Source: Puccinellia tenuiflora
Lineage: Eukaryota; Streptophyta; Magnoliopsida; Poales; Poaceae
Reading direction: 5' to 3'
Length of the DNA stretch: 64,000 nucleotides
Assembly (NCBI GenBank): GCA_012064385.1
Contig: QRDG01000241.1
Span: 229,312-293,311 of the forward strand
A program made the translations under genes and the position numbers. Positions 1 to 13,012 of this stretch are shown here, piece after piece. Position 1 is the first letter of the stretch. Each line of letters starts with the position of its first letter. A model generated the notes under the pieces. It saw nothing but the letters and a program-made list of their open reading frames with translations. It had not been told where the DNA came from and did not search any database.

Positions 1-377
1 CTCGTGGTCCTCCTTTGTTGGGCAGATACCGGGTCCGCGGCGGTGCATGTTTCTGTGCGAGTGGAAGGGGAGAGGGCTAGTGGTGGAGCGTATGAGAGAA
101 GACAGGGCCGGTGGTGGCATTTTAAAGACGACAGAAGGAACAGGGCTACTTAACGCATTAACGAACGACATGCCATGCCGCCGCGTGGGTTCTGCAGCGC
201 TGTTACAAGGCGACGCTTCACTGCCCCGCCCACCTAGACAATGAAACGATGCACCTTTGACTAGCCACTGAAACGATGCTCTGCTTGCATCGCTGAATCA
301 CAACCGCCTGTGCTTCGATGCGTCGCATCATTTCATGTCGATGACAGGTTGACCATACCTGTCGAAGGCGCGGCACG

Positions 378-554
378 GATAGTGTCCAGCACCGCCAAGC
401 ACCCCCCCCCCCCAAAGTTGGAGGCCCGAGGGGCGGTGCCGGACACGATTTGGGCCGGACGAGATCTTTAGGGGCCCCGGTTTGGCCGATTTTTGTGTCC
501 GACACCCCAAAAAGACTTTAGGGGCTCCTTTAGAGGCCCCCGGTGGGGATGCTC
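378..554 (-). mobile_element. Terminal part of a PIF/Harbinger-type element
   Basis: The stretch ends in GGTGGGGATGCTC followed by TTA (555-557), the target triplet favoured by PIF/Harbinger elements. Read on the minus strand it closely follows the left end of the element at 13,933: a gagcatc-like tip, then ctctaaagg, ggtgtcggacacaaaaatcgg and a segment about a cactttgggg-like run. The other end is not found and may lie before base 378 or outside the window. No transposase is seen in it, so it is a truncated or non-autonomous relative. Confidence 0.6.
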
Positions 555-557
555 TTA

Positions 558-1010
558 AGATGTATTTTAGCGCATGACGTCTATTCTTTTATTCGAACTC
601 GACACCAAATCTCTTGGCTGTTCAATGTTGAGAACTAGGCCGAGACTTAGTGGTAGCGTCACAGTGGTGCATCCCTGCTGGTCAGAGTTAAGATCCCGTC
701 AGGAGCGAATATTTGACATTTTAACTGGATAGGGTTCTTCTATAAAAAATATGCCGCCGAAGACTAATCCTGACCGGTCTTGTTTTGATAAAGGGACGAA
801 AACAGGCTACAAGCCCGGATGGGAATGGCTGGGTCGTCCCGTTGGGTCGATTTTGAACGAGAGTTCAGTCGGTGGAGCCGACACGAGTGACCCTTGGGTC
901 AGCCGAGTCGACCAAAAGTTAGTACATATTGTGTACACACTTAGCTGATTTGTTCGATGTTTGCGTGTTACAAAACATTTTCTACTTGAATGTGGATGCT
1001 GAATGCTTTG
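558..1010. other. Unassigned intergenic sequence
   Basis: No gene, RNA or clear repeat is visible here. The short open frames have no recognisable domain. Confidence 0.4.
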
Positions 1011-1350
1011 ATTCGGGGGTAAAATAACTTTTAAACGAATTTTGAAATTTCAAATTTTTTGGATAAAAAACTTCGCGCGTACGTCTCGACATTCTACATG
1101 CTCACGAACTCGTTTCACAGAATACCGATATTTTTTGTGACATGTGTAAAAAAGATAAATTTTGATGTTAGCAAGGCTTTTCACGAGACATTTTTTTACA
1201 CAGGTCACAAAAATGTCGGTTTTTTCGTGAAACTTGTCGTACACATGTAGAACATCGAGATGTACGTGTGAAATTTTTGTTGAATTTTTTTTGACATGTT
1301 AAAATGGTTTTTCCGATGAAAGGAGCATATGCTCCCATGTGCCGAAATGA
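1011..1350. repeat. Diverged copy of the 370-bp element found at 7,471
   Basis: This AT-rich stretch runs parallel to 7,500-7,840, sharing blocks such as acattctacatg, cacgaa-tcgtttcac, ggcttttcacgagac and the end ggagcatatgctcccatgtgcc. The right end carries the palindromic GGAGCATATGCTCC tip. The matching left tip has been lost or has diverged beyond recognition. It has no coding capacity and is probably a non-autonomous DNA transposon. Confidence 0.6.
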
Positions 1351-1639
1351 ATTTCCCCTTTGATTCGTCATTCTGAATACATGCTGATTTGAAGAATGTG
1401 TTCAGTTGTTCAACAACAACTCCAGCATTTTTAGTACTACTAGATGCATGTGTGTATGATGTCTCGTAGCGAAGCTAGCCTAGTTAACGTCGTTAATTTA
1501 GTTCGTAGGTAATTCTTGATCGATAGCTCTACTACTGTCGACTAAACTTAACTAGCCAGCTAGCTAGCCCCCAGTTGTCCTCTTAAAACAAAACAAAAAC
1601 TAGCTGCTAGCTCAGAACAATGGAGCCCCATTTTGATCT

Positions 1640-2905
1640 TCTTGATGCATGCTTAGGTGTTGATCACAACATCCGACATCACACTGGATCTCTCACAAGG
1701 ACTCTCTCGTCCCATCGTGTTGCTCCCCAGGGCGACGCCGGGGGAGACCCTATCGCCGCCAACAGCCGTCCCCCTTCCCGATCTTCCTCTGCCGCCGCTG
1801 CCGTCGGTTCTGGCCACGGTGGCGGCGGTCCCCGGCGCCAAAGGTGCTCGGGGGGGGGGGGGGGGGGGGGGGGTGGACGCGGCGGTGATCTGCGGTGGCG
1901 GCTGGGGCGGCGTCCGTGGAGTTGCTGCGTGCAACGTTCAGGGGGGAAGCCATGGACGGGCGGCGACGGTGGCAGCCTCCATGGCCTGCGTCGGCAATGG
2001 ATGGTGGCGACTGCGGTGGATCTGGTGCCCACCCAGATCGGTCATCGGCATCTTCGGCCGGCGGCTCGAGGAGGGGGCGGCAAGGGGCAGTGGTGCTCCG
2101 CTGCCGACGCATGGGTCTGGCCAGATCCATTCCAGTCCATCGTGCCGGTGGCGAGGAAGGGGAGGCGTATCTGCCAGAGAAATCTGCGTCTTGACTTGGT
2201 CATGGCAGGTGATGGTGGTGTTCATGCGCCATTCCCTTCTCGAAGGCATCGCTGTTGCAGTCTTCGTGTACCCACTCGTGCTGCTCCGGGAAAACCCTAG
2301 ATTTCGGACTCCCGGATCGGACGATGGTGGCGTGTTTAACGTCGCTTCCCCTCTTGAGGGCATCGTTTTTGGAGCAGCTGTGGGATGGTGGAGGCAAGTG
2401 GTGGAGTGGTGTATATCTACCGAGTCGACATCGGCAAGATTCGGCGGCGTGGCGCAGCGGGGACTCGGTGACAGGCGCGGTGTGATGGACTCGCACAAGG
2501 TGGGGGGCGCTGTCCGGCGCTATGGTGGCGTCAACGGCAGGCCTGACATGGTCATTGCATTTGATCACTCCTGAAGATGGATCGGTGGAAGATGGCGGCG
2601 GCGGAGTATCAGCGTGCGCACTGGCGCGCGTCGTGGGTCTGCTGGACCGGTTTGTGCCCGCGGCTAGCCATTAGGCAGCTTAGTTGAGGCCCCCGGTTTT
2701 AGATGATGTGCGTAGGTGTGTGAGATCAGAGTAGTGGCTCCGGTCAGGTCCACCCCCCTCATCAAGGTTGTAGGTGTAGCGAGTTTTCGTCTGGACGTGG
2801 CTTCCGGTTGATCAGTGTATTTCTTTGTAAGGCTTGGTGGTTTGTTATCAATAAAAACGGCTGTGTGCATTCTTTGGATGCAGAGGCTGGGGTACACCCT
2901 CCATT
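1640..2905 (+). mobile_element. GC-rich non-autonomous LINE-type retroposon, copy 1
   Basis: The first part is GC-rich with a 24-base G run at 1,850-1,873. The end carries the 3' signature aataaaaacggctgtgtgca, then ggatgcagaggctgggg and an A-rich end. From about 2,555 on it matches the copy at 39,551-40,806 closely (atcactcc-gaagatggatcgg, tttagatgatgtgcgt, gtaggtgtagcgagttttcg). The open frames through it lack any reverse transcriptase motif and read as arginine-, proline- and glycine-rich strings, so I treat it as non-coding. The same 3' signature ends the true LINE fragment at 24,267. Target-site duplications were not found, so the 5' limit is approximate. Confidence 0.6.
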
Positions 2906-3147
2906 TCGAAAAGCAGTTGCAACACTAACCACTAGATGAAAGTCCTTCTCTGGATTTCTTGGCTTTTTCTTAGTTTAAGTGGCTCTATTTGCTAGTCATG
3001 ATTCAGAATTTATGTCTACCTAGAATACCCATTAGGCTAGCAAGGCCAGCGTATTTTCATGAAATGGATCGGCCGTGGACTGTCAAATTGGCATTGCGGC
3101 CACGGCCTGGTTCAAAGCCAGTCTGGACCCACTCATTCTCGACTTGA

Positions 3148-5417
3148 TCCACAATATTTTTTGATAAAAGACACTTTATTAAACTTCAACTAGTTTACGA
3201 ACCAGAAGTGTCCAGACGGTGGCCTCTGCGTAATTAGGATATACACAGCCGACAGAAAAGAAGTAGAAAGATAGACTATAGTGAAGAAGAAGAAGGACTC
3301 ATAGGAAAAGACATGTCACATGTGACAAAGAGTAAACCTATGGTAAATGCAGCTCAATATGCAAATTATGCTAGCACCCATGCAGGGTAAAAATATCAAT
3401 CGACACTTGCTCTAACAGCGAGCATATCTTCAAAAATAGGTCTCGGTGTACCGGACTCCGAAGAATAGATCACTCCCGAAGATAGTGAGCGTAACATAAG
3501 ATGATCTGCATAGAAGAAGAAACTTTAGTGTTAAAAACTCTGTCATTTCTACATAGCCAAATGGACTATAATAATGTGATCTATCCCATCCGTATGTATC
3601 TTCTAATATTGTGATCGATACGTGCAGCCAATTTCCAAAAATATTAGCAATAGTGCAAGATGGATACAAGTTCGAAACCACTTAGATAACATACCATATA
3701 GAGCGCGCAATCTGGCATTCAAAGAACAAATACTTTATATTCTCATCCTGATGACAGAACATGCATTTTACTACCTTGACAGTTACGCTTTTCCAGGTTG
3801 TTCTTTGTTAAAACTACCCCTCCGCGTCGGTATCAGGTGACTTTTATTTTATTTTTAGTGGTACCTTCATTTTTTAGAGATGTTTATTATTTATGACTGG
3901 ATTCTACTGAAAATTTACCATTTCTGACTAGATTCTAATGGAGTTCAGCTAACCTCTCTTGGAGAGCTTGCCATGATGCCAGCTGGATATCAAAGAGATC
4001 CCGGTTAAAAGACACGTTCGGTGGGGATTATCCCACACCTTAGCGAGTGAGTCGCTTTTGTTCCGTGCAATACTATGTGAAGCTAGATATTGTTCTCAAA
4101 GAGGTGTTCTCAAAGAGGTACGTTCCCTAGCCAGGAGTCCACCCAGAAACGTATCTCAGAGCCATGCTTTATGAGAAAAGATCCATATCGAAAGAATTTA
4201 GCCTTTACCGACATCAGACCTGCCCAAAATTGTGAATTCCCTGCTTTCAAATACAGTTGGGATACGACTCTTGAGCCCACATATTTTCTTCTCAAGAGTT
4301 GCTGCCATACGCCATCCTCCTTTAAAAGCTTGAGAAGCCACTTAAAGGAGTGCGGAATTTTTTGCCTCTAGGTCTTGAATGCTAAGGCCACCCTGGTTGT
4401 TTGGGCGATATAGTACGTTCCGTTTAGCCTATATATATATATATTTTTTTTTTCATTATCCCCTTGCCAAAAAAATCTCAATCAGAAATAGTCCAAACGT
4501 TTGAGTACCCCTTTCGGTATTTGAAAAAGGATAACATATATAGAACCATATTTCTAAGAACTGAGTTAATAAGAACTAAACGACCACCAACTGAAACTAA
4601 CTTTGCTTTCCAGCTGCTAAGTCTCTTTTCCAACCGTTTCTCGACCAATTTTCATTCAGTATTTGTGAGTCTACGATAATGAATCAATATCCCAAATAAA
4701 ACATAGGAAACTGGCCTTGCTCACAACTGAATAATTTGGTGTAATAAAGCAATGTGGTCTTGTTCTTCTCCGAAACAAAATAATTCACTCTTATGAAAGT
4801 TTATTTTTAACTCCGAAAGTTGCTCAAACTCTGAAAGAATTACCTTCAAAATTTTAACTTTTCGATGTTATGTTCCATGAAGAGTATAGTATGATTGACA
4901 TACTGAAGGATTGACAATCCACCATCAATAAGATGTGGTACCACTCCTGCAATTTGATTCGAGTTTTTGCATGCTTTATCATGATGGCGAACATATCAAC
5001 CACAATATTAAATAATATCAGGGATAATGGGTCACCTTGATGTAGTCCTTTTTTGTTTTGTTTTGAAGTAGTGTCCAATGTCATCGCTAACTTTGATGGA
5101 AACACTTCCTCCAGTAATAAAATTATAAACCAAGCGCACCAAGTTTCAGGGAAACCTTTCATTTGTAATACTTGATAGAGAAATGGCCATTTAACTTTGT
5201 CATATGACTTCTCAAAGTCGACTTTGAGGATTACACCATCCATTTTCTTGCGACGTAATTCATGAACTGTTTCGTGCAAGGTCACTAATCCATCCATCAT
5301 GTAGTGTCGTTGCATAAATGCTGACTGAGTGGGACATATTACATGATCCACCACTGAGTTTAGCCTTATTGACACAACTTTTACCCACAAGCTAGGAGCG
5401 ATGAAGGAAAAACACAC
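3148..5417 (-). mobile_element. Decayed 5'-truncated LINE, minus strand
   Basis: On the minus strand the 5' portion (5,417 to 4,854) encodes a broken reverse transcriptase with recognisable LINE motifs: RLNSVVDHVICPTQSAF, VILKVDFEKSYDKVKW and HQGDPLSLILFNIVVD. The rest, down to a 3' end near 3,150 (T-rich on the plus strand), matches the LINE at 30,854-33,544 in order, including the sequence for GLMSVKAKFFRYGSF-like text near 4,200 and the tgtgtatatcctaattac 3' region. Many frameshifts and stops make it inactive. No target-site duplication was identified. Confidence 0.8.
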
Positions 5418-5420
5418 ATA

Positions 5421-5740
5421 CTAGATAAGCACACCAAATGACACGAACAAACGAGGAACCACCGCGAAACTAGCCGTTTCTTTCCACCACATGAGAGAAG
5501 AAGCAAGGATCACAACTCGAGGAACAAGCTCAAGACGCTCTAGCAATGGCGAGGGCCAGGATGACCAAGCCTTGATTACCCATGGCAGAGGCGGTGATCC
5601 ATCGAGGTCCACTACACGCTCGAGAGAGATCAGGAAAGTGTGGAGAAGTGTGGGAAACTATGACTTCGTGTGGATAAGTGTGGGGGTGGCGACCTCATGG
5701 GATCATGGTGATATATAAAGCTAGCTGGCTAAGATTACAT
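5421..5740 (-). other. Unidentified segment with a short open frame
   Basis: A 63-codon frame (5,612 to 5,421, minus) abuts the truncated 5' end of the LINE. In another frame an ATG gives MGNQGLVILALAIARAS, signal-peptide-like, but a stop follows at once. I do not recognise either. It could be a remnant of a first exon disrupted by the LINE, or chance. Confidence 0.2.
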
Positions 5741-6169
5741 ATACTGAGAAGGTGTGCAGCATAAGATTACATTTTATAAACCATTCATGATTTCCCCCTC
5801 CATCGCACACCGATTTTAGACACAAACCACGTGCAAACACGATTTTTCATTTTTAATGAATAAATTATACTTTTTAGGCAAATTGCATAAATATTATGTT
5901 AATGACACCTTTTTTTACCATACATTGCACAATGAATATCTATTTAAAAATGAATTTCATCGCAATTAAAAGTAATTTTAATATGAACTAGAAGTATGTG
6001 AAAGAAGGTTCGGAAATCCATAGAAACAAATTTAAGTACCTATGTACAAATGTAGGAATATCGAAGGTAGATGAAAAATTTAAATGTTTGCTATGGAAAA
6101 TTTGACCTGTATATGCATGCCATTTTAAAGAAATTAAAATAGTATGTAAGAACCGTCCTAAAAATCTGA
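5741..6169. other. AT-rich unassigned sequence
   Basis: No gene or clear repeat is seen. Confidence 0.35.
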
Positions 6170-8080
6170 AATAAAGTTACAGATCCCACAAAAGTAAGAG
6201 AACAAAGAATGTCAACCCCATGTAGCCAAGATACAAAAAGTGTGACATATTTCGATGGTGGTTAATATTAAATGCATAGTAAACTGCAGGCCACGTCACC
6301 CTGGCCACTGCACAATAAAAAATTAAAGTTCTATAGTCTCCTGATGAAAACGAAATGTACAACATGTATCCCATGCTAATTTCTCATAGGTAACTTATCT
6401 TTTGTAGCAATGACACCACGACATAGGAACTGAAGGAAAACCTTCATTTGTAGTGACACTTACTCTAGGGTCACATAAAACAGAATACATACTACTGCCT
6501 CTAAAGGATTTTGTATTATTCAAATCCCATTAAAAAACATCACCCTCCATCAAGAGTGTAACATTTGTCACCTTTATAAATATATGTCATGTCAATAAGT
6601 GATGACCAACAAGAGTGTGAAGGAACTCGACTTTAAAGCCATTGTTCGTAAAACTGAGGCAACATTAATATGTTTGTTCCAGACAATATTAAAGAGTCTA
6701 GGATATCGCTCACAAAGTTTTCCATAGCCTAACCACTTACCTTCACAAAAAAAAAATGATATCATCATTATCGATCATAAAATAGAAAATTTGATGAAAA
6801 CTTTATTTAACTTGCATTAAACGTTATGAAAAGTGAGAATCTCTTGGCTTAACCGTGCTGGAAGGTAGGAGCTTTATCACTCATGTATTTTTTTACAAAA
6901 TAACGACTGCTAAATATTATCTCCTTCAAAATTAGGTCAATGTCTCATATAGCCCATTTTGCAAGTCTATACTTGTACTTAATTATGCCCATCAGATTGC
7001 AAGAATAAACTGAAACGGTAAAAATCTAGTTTTCCTGTGCACAATCTTAGTGATCTCCAAAAAGATAACATAAAATTTGAATTAATGAGCGTCAAAGGAC
7101 CACCCCAAGATAACATTTATGCTCTGTAGGCACTTATATTTTTCTCAAATATATCCTCAATGACCTTCCGAACTCGGTTTGAGTTTCCTGAGATAAATCA
7201 GAATGCCAATATACTTATACGAAAAAGAGCCTACACCGAGTTAGGAAAGTTTAGCCTACAAGTATTCTTGTTGTTTGACAGAAAACTAAAAATGAGTATT
7301 TAGTTTACAACCTTCTATAAATCATGGTCCATAAATAACTGTATCATCGGCATATTCCCTACTAGTAAGATTAATAAATTATTCGATATATATTCCCTAC
7401 TACTTTTGTTAAATATATATCCTCAATAACCTTCCAATCTCAGCTTGAGTTTGCTGAGAAGCATCAATGTTTTGGCACCCGGAAGCATATGCTTCCGGTT
7501 TTTAAAATACATTTTAAACAAATTTTAAAATGTCAAAAAATTTGAAGAAAAAGTTTCGCGAGTTTGTCTCAACATTCTACATGGTCACGAAGTCGTTTCA
7601 CGGAAGCCGACAATTTTTCTGTCGTGTGTAAAAAATAAAATTTTTGAGGTTAAAAAAGGCTTTTCACGAGACTTTTTTTTTGTCTTTTTTATACAAGTCA
7701 CAAAAAATGCTGGTTTTCGAGAAACTTCTCATATGAACATGGAATGTATAGACGTTCGTGCCATATTTTTGTTCGAAATATTTTGACACGTCAAAATATT
7801 TTTTCCGATGGCAGGAGCATATATGCTTCCATGTGCCAAAATAAATTTCCCCCAAAATGCCAAAATACTTGAACGTAAAAAGGAGGCTACACCACAACTA
7901 AAAGTTTACTACACGAGTCTTCTTGTTCTTTGGCAGTATGAAAATGTATTTCTAGTCTCACAAAGTTGTTCAAACACACTCAAAATGAGTTTTAGTCTGC
8001 AGCCTTCTATAAATCATGGTCCATAAAAATGATGATATCATCAGCATATTTCCCTACTAATAAGATAAATAAATTATTCG
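6170..8080 (-). mobile_element. Heavily decayed LINE remnants, minus strand
   Basis: A minus-strand frame at 6,374-6,177 resembles the C-terminal zinc-binding region of plant LINE ORF2 (FYCAVARVTWPAVYYAFNI). Further in, the minus strand reads GNMPMIQLFMDHDL near 7,340 and a version with intact tatgctgatgatatcatc near 8,035. Both are degraded forms of the reverse transcriptase YADD block. The two blocks, about 690 bp apart, are similar over roughly 200 bp, so either two LINE copies or a local duplication is present. The 370-bp element at 7,471 lies between them. No frame is intact. Confidence 0.55.
7471..7840. mobile_element. 370-bp non-autonomous element with palindromic termini
   Basis: The ends are inverted: TTTGGCACCCGGAAGCATAT at the left and, on the opposite strand, TTTGGCACATGGAAGCATAT at the right. 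Each tip holds its own near-palindrome (GGAAGCATATGCTTCC on the left). The interior is AT-rich and non-coding. A diverged copy is at 1,011-1,350. No matching target-site duplication is evident, so the superfamily is not assigned. Confidence 0.6.
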
Positions 8081-8439
8081 GTATGTAGACAAATGGCTAC
8101 GGAATAATTCATTTATCCCAAGCCTTAGGATATCACGGTACTTTAAATCCTCAAAGTACGTCATGCATTTGCCAACATCTCTTCCTACCTTTCCCTCTTC
8201 GTAAGTGAAATTACAAGTGAGGTCGGTACTACTCACATCAACATCTGCATAATAAAGAAAAAAAAATGACCAAAGCATTCGGTAGCCATTGTCGCATGAC
8301 ATGAGTTCCGGAATGAGAAAATTGTAAGAAGACCCTCATAAAACAGCAAGAATCGCCAGCGCAATTAAAGGCTCCAAAAGTGCACTCTCCTTGCATGCTT
8401 GAAGCTCCTTGTAGGCTAGAAGAAGAAGGCTAGAAGTGT
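8081..8439. other. Unassigned intergenic sequence
   Basis: No supported gene. Short frames lack recognisable motifs. Confidence 0.35.
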
Positions 8440-8696
8440 GGGAGTAGAGTTGAGGCGGATTTATTTGCCCGGACGCAGCTTCCACCACCCCAACGACGCT
8501 CCGCAACAGATAGACCATACCCTATCTACTAGGCCAGAATGGAGGACCGAGGTCCCCCCTCCCTCCTGCCGCCGGAGCAGCAAACGGAGGGAGAGGGGAC
8601 CAGCAGCCTCGCCCGCCGAGATGGGAGGGAAAAAGTGGCCTTCCTGTCGCCTCTCTGGTGGCTGGCGGCTAGGTTTACCTTGATGTTAGTTAAACT
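8440..8696 (+). repeat. Left half of a GC-rich retroposon-like unit split by a hAT insertion
   Basis: This GC-rich block ends in ggcggctaggtttacc then gttaaact. The same gttaaact restarts after the hAT element at 13,337, and the sequence continues to an A-rich end near 13,918. The two halves therefore formed one unit before the hAT inserted. No protein motif is seen. Confidence 0.5.
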
Positions 8697-9340
8697 CAGG
8701 GCCGGCCCTGGGGGTGGGTAGGGTGTGTGCAGCCGAACCGGGCCCCCAAAATCTAGGGCCCCCACCTGATTATGTATGTCTAATTGTCTATACATTTTAA
8801 GCTCAGAAAAAAAAGAAAAAGCCTTTTAACTAATGGTTCAGAGAGGCAACGAAAGGGTCGCACGCACGCACAAGAAAATTGAGCGATCCCTGCCTTTCGG
8901 TCTCTTCCGCACGCAAGGCGCAATAGGGAATTTCGCCGTTCCGCCCAAATCCTGCCCAGGTCGCGACCGTGATTGGCGATCGTCGTCCTGCCCAGGCGGC
9001 CAGGCCGCGACGGCGCGACCGCGATCGAGCGGCAGCCGTAATAGCTGAGGGCTCTCCCTCGAGGACGTGAGTACTGATGCTGATGTACACGTACGCCTGT
9101 ACTGATCCAGACTCCAGAGTTCTAGAGTACGCTCTTTTTCTATTTCTCTCTCGATCGAATCAATGAATTATGTTGGTATGCATATATCCAGGCCGCAGAA
9201 CGTGATCTTTAGTTCATTGTCTCGACAATTTTAACTTTCAGACCCTCGATCCCGAGAATACGCCATGCCGATTTAGCTATTTTATTTATTTTCCATCTTT
9301 GAGCGCACATCACCGATTTGATCTATCTGAGGTATATAGA

Positions 9341-12300
9341 TGTAATGTCCCGGGGTTTTCCCCAAATTAGATTTTTGTTTGTTTTTGTTTTTGCATCATC
9401 GCACATCATGCATCATCGCATCGCATGTTTTTGACCGCGAAAATTATTTTTATTAAACCCTATTTTATTTTGCTAAAATTGTCGGAATTTTTTTACCGAG
9501 ATAGTCGTCTCCGTTTTCTAAAATTATTTGCCAAATTAATTTGCAAAAGAAAAATAAAAGTTTTTGAGACGTGAGAGAGTAGCCCAAACCGGCCCAAAGC
9601 CCAGCTAAGCAAACCCTAGAGCAAACCCTAATCCTGCCCTTGGCTTTTTCCTCTCCCACCCCCTGCCTCTTGCAGCCACCCTCCCCTTCTTTTTCCTTTT
9701 TGTTTTCAAGCCCTTCCACCTCACGAACTGGTCCCTGGATTTTTCATCTAGGTCCCTAACCCTATCCTCTTCCTCTCCTTATCTTCCTTCTCCTTTATTT
9801 TTTTATTCCCTTCCTTTCCCGTGCTCTCCCCATCGTGGTCGTCCTCCTTCCTCCTCCCGAGCCTCCCCGCTCGAACCCCTCCAACCACCGTGCTCCTCCC
9901 CTCTGGCTGGCTCCGCCCGGTTCCTCCACCACAGCGTCAGCTCCTTCCTCTTCCCCGGCCGGCCCCAAGCTCCTCTCCCCGTGCCTCCCTGCTCCCAGCT
10001 CAGGCCGCTGCACCTCCTGGTCCGGCGAGGCCCGCCGCCCTAGCTCCTCCTTCCCCGGCCATCTCCGGCCCCGAGCTCGCCACCCCATCCCTCTCCGCGC
10101 CGCCGTCCTTCTCCCCCGGCCCTCTCCCTCCTCCCAGCCTCCTTGCTCCTCTTCTCCCATGGCGTGCCGTCGCCATGCCTCCCCTCGGGCCGGCCGCCTC
10201 TGCTCGCTCCCGTGGCCGCCGCTTTCCTGCTCCCCATCCTCCGGCCACCTCCGAGCTCCAGCTCCTTCTCCCGTCCCTCCTCCGGTGCCCCGCAACCCCC
10301 CTGCTACACGTGCTCCTGGCCACCGGCCCTTGCTCCTCCTGTCCGACGGCCGTGTTCACGTGTGTTCCCTGCAGGTGGACGTGCTGATGTCCGTGTACGT
10401 CCTCGCTGCCGTGCGTCCCCTGTCCTCGTCCACCCGGTGCTCGCGACGTGTTCGACGAAATGCCCGCAAGTGACCCGGCTCCTTTTCCGTTGCCGTGCCG
10501 TGCCCGTGCTGCTGCTGCGCCGTCCCCAACGTTTACCCCGTGTTGTGTTTCCCGACGTGAAGCCCGATCCTCGGCACCGTGAAGGTTGGAGCCGCCAAGA
10601 TCTTCCTCGACCGTGTGGATACGACAAGGACTGCTTCCACGACGATCGTGAACGACTACCGGTGCCCGAACAATGACGACCCGCCAAGTTCTACGTGATG
10701 ATGACCTTTTGTGTTGGCCGCCTTCGTGCGCGTCCGTGAAGACCGAGAACCCCGTCGACCCTGAAGCCCAGAACGCCAAGGTCCGCCACGATGACGACCC
10801 GAGTACGACTACTTCCACGACATCGACTACCTCGACTACTTCGACTCCGGACGAACGACTACTTCGACTACAACGACTACTTCGACTACATCGACTACTT
10901 CCTCTCCGAATCCGAAGTTTCCCCGAATCCGATGTGTGACCCCAACCCTAACCCTATACCTTATATGCGTATCTTATAAAATCATGCATCACTAATTAAA
11001 ATCGCACCTTTATCCATTTAGCCAAATTAAATCAATTTAATTATGGAATTTGTCCGGTGCATTTATATTTTGCACCGATCCCATTTAAAATGCTTTGTCA
11101 TGTGTTAGGAAATAAAATTGGACAACCTTTAATTTGTCATGCATCATGTCATCAACAGCCGCTTCTTTTGCCGTAGAGTAAGATGCATCTTTTCCGTTGC
11201 CCAGTGTTCGTTGCTTCTTCGGGAATAGGACGATGAGTTGATGTGAGCAACGACAGGTTCTGCTACTCTACCGGATTGCAGGCAAGTGATACTACCTTGC
11301 TATCTTTGCTTGTTTTCTGTCTCTTACTCGTCCTATCTTTTGTTCTTTGCTAGCCTTATGTCACGATGCTTGTGTCCCGATCCTATTTGCATGTTTACCT
11401 GGCAGCCATGATATAGCCACACCCCCACATCCTATTACCATGTTGCTTGTTTACCTTGTTAGCCTTGCGAGTCTTACTGCATGCTTGGTGCTTTGCTTGA
11501 GTCCTGTTATCTCCTTATCTAGTCTTGTTCTTAACACGATAGCTAGGCTTAACTAAAATGGTAATCTTTAATTCCTGTTGCGATGGGAATAACATAATAA
11601 AGATAAGGCACCGGCGGAAGGCCAATCGTGGTGATTTGTTCTGCTAGTGTCGCCTAGGACCCGAGTTCTTTTCCGCTGATCCAAGACTGAGCGCACTAAC
11701 CACATGTAGGAGTTCTATGGGCCTCCCCGCAATCTATTACCGGATCCTCAAACCTGTCCAGGAGCCACAACTTAGTTCGGGTGTTTCCATTTGCGCGCGT
11801 ATTACGATGATGATGTGAAGGTAAGATGATGATTGTTACGTGGTTACTTACGGTAGGGCTTACGGCACGTGGCGTTTACCGCATATGGATGGAGGGCAAT
11901 CGTATGAGTGTTCCTCCCGACACCGTCCTCGCACCGGTTAGGCCCACCTCGAAGCTTCGGCCGGACTCTCAAGGTGGATCAGACCTAGCTAGGTGGCTCC
12001 CTGGACTTGTTTGTAGAGAAGAGAAGTATTGCGTCGAACGCTCCACCGGTACACCTCTAAGCGAGTGTTTCGATGCGTGTGGGTTCATTGGTGCATCCCT
12101 GCAGGATTAAATCTTTTCGAAAAGCCGTGTTCGCGGTTATGGACGACTTGGTGAAATGCGCTGGCTAAAAAGATCATAGACAACTTGCACCTAATGATTA
12201 TAACTTGACTAGTAAGATAGATTACTTGAATAATAACCCATAAAACTTGTCCACCGTGTGAGTTGCCCTGATTGCTTCCTCGCGGGTGGTTGATAGAGGG

Positions 12301-12899
12301 AGTAATACTTGGGCGGGTTTTTTATGTGGTGAGTAGTATAGTTGGTTTCTTATGCGCTCTCTTACCTTGTCTCTTTAGACGAAAGTTGTAGCGTGTCTCT
12401 ATAAGTTGTTAGTGCTGCTTTGCCGCCGCCTCAATCGCTAACCCTCTTCCCCGGAATTCCAGCTTTGATATCTTGTGAGTATTACTTGCCAGTACTGTTT
12501 ATAGTACTGACCCCTTCGGGGCTGCTATTCCAATGCAGCTGACAGGTTTAAAGTCTGACAACGTTAGCTTGGGAATCCCTCCGGCTTGGCCTGGGCAGGG
12601 ATATGGTGCGTTCGTTTATCTTCAGGACTCTTAGTCCAATTTGTTTCTTGTCCGTAGCCGGACGCTACCCGCTTCCGTTGTTATTTTTGGATCTTTGTAT
12701 TGTATCTTTTGCTCTTGACTCGGTGAGTCGTTGTTGTATATATGTTCTTTTGTGGGTTCCATCGAGAACTGTTGTAATGTTATCACAATTCCACCCGCAT
12801 AACGTGTGTGTTGCGACGTGCACGTTATGCCTAGTGGGCGTCCTTTAGGATCGTTATTATGCGGATTTGGCTGGATCGCTAAAAATCTGCATAGTACTA
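9341..12899 (+). mobile_element. Nested block resembling a solo LTR of a large LTR retrotransposon
   Basis: It starts TGTAATGTCCCGGGG, sits inside the hAT element and is flanked by ATAGA at 9,336-9,340 and 12,900-12,904, a possible 5-bp target duplication. The inside lacks any gag, integrase or reverse transcriptase motif. It shifts from a pyrimidine- and GC-rich part (9,640-10,900) to a mixed part, as long cereal LTRs often do. The right end reads ...catagtacta rather than the canonical CA, so the boundary is uncertain. The predicted frames in the GC-rich part are proline/serine/arginine strings without domains and I do not call them genes. Confidence 0.4.
10813..10905 (+). repeat. Imperfect short tandem repeat around CGACTACTT
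   Basis: The motif cgactacttc and near variants (cgactacctcgactac, cgactacaacgactac, cgactacatcgactac) recur at about 6-12-base spacing. It lies inside the LTR-like block. Confidence 0.6.
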
Positions 12900-13012
12900 A
12901 TAGACATATAGTAAATTATTAGTATGTCCCTAATGAGTAATCTTGGCTTATATCATTTATCTTAAACATTTGATGTATTTTTTCAGCAATGTGCGTTACC
13001 ATGTCGCCAAGA

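Noticed and set aside
1620..2574. Overlapping open frames of 226 and 305 codons on the plus strand
   Set aside because: They sit in a GC-rich retroposon, have rival frames on both strands, a 24-G run and no domain.
9795..10939. Several frames of 127-272 codons on both strands
   Set aside because: Proline/serine/arginine-rich strings inside an LTR-like block, with no domain; open only because of base composition.
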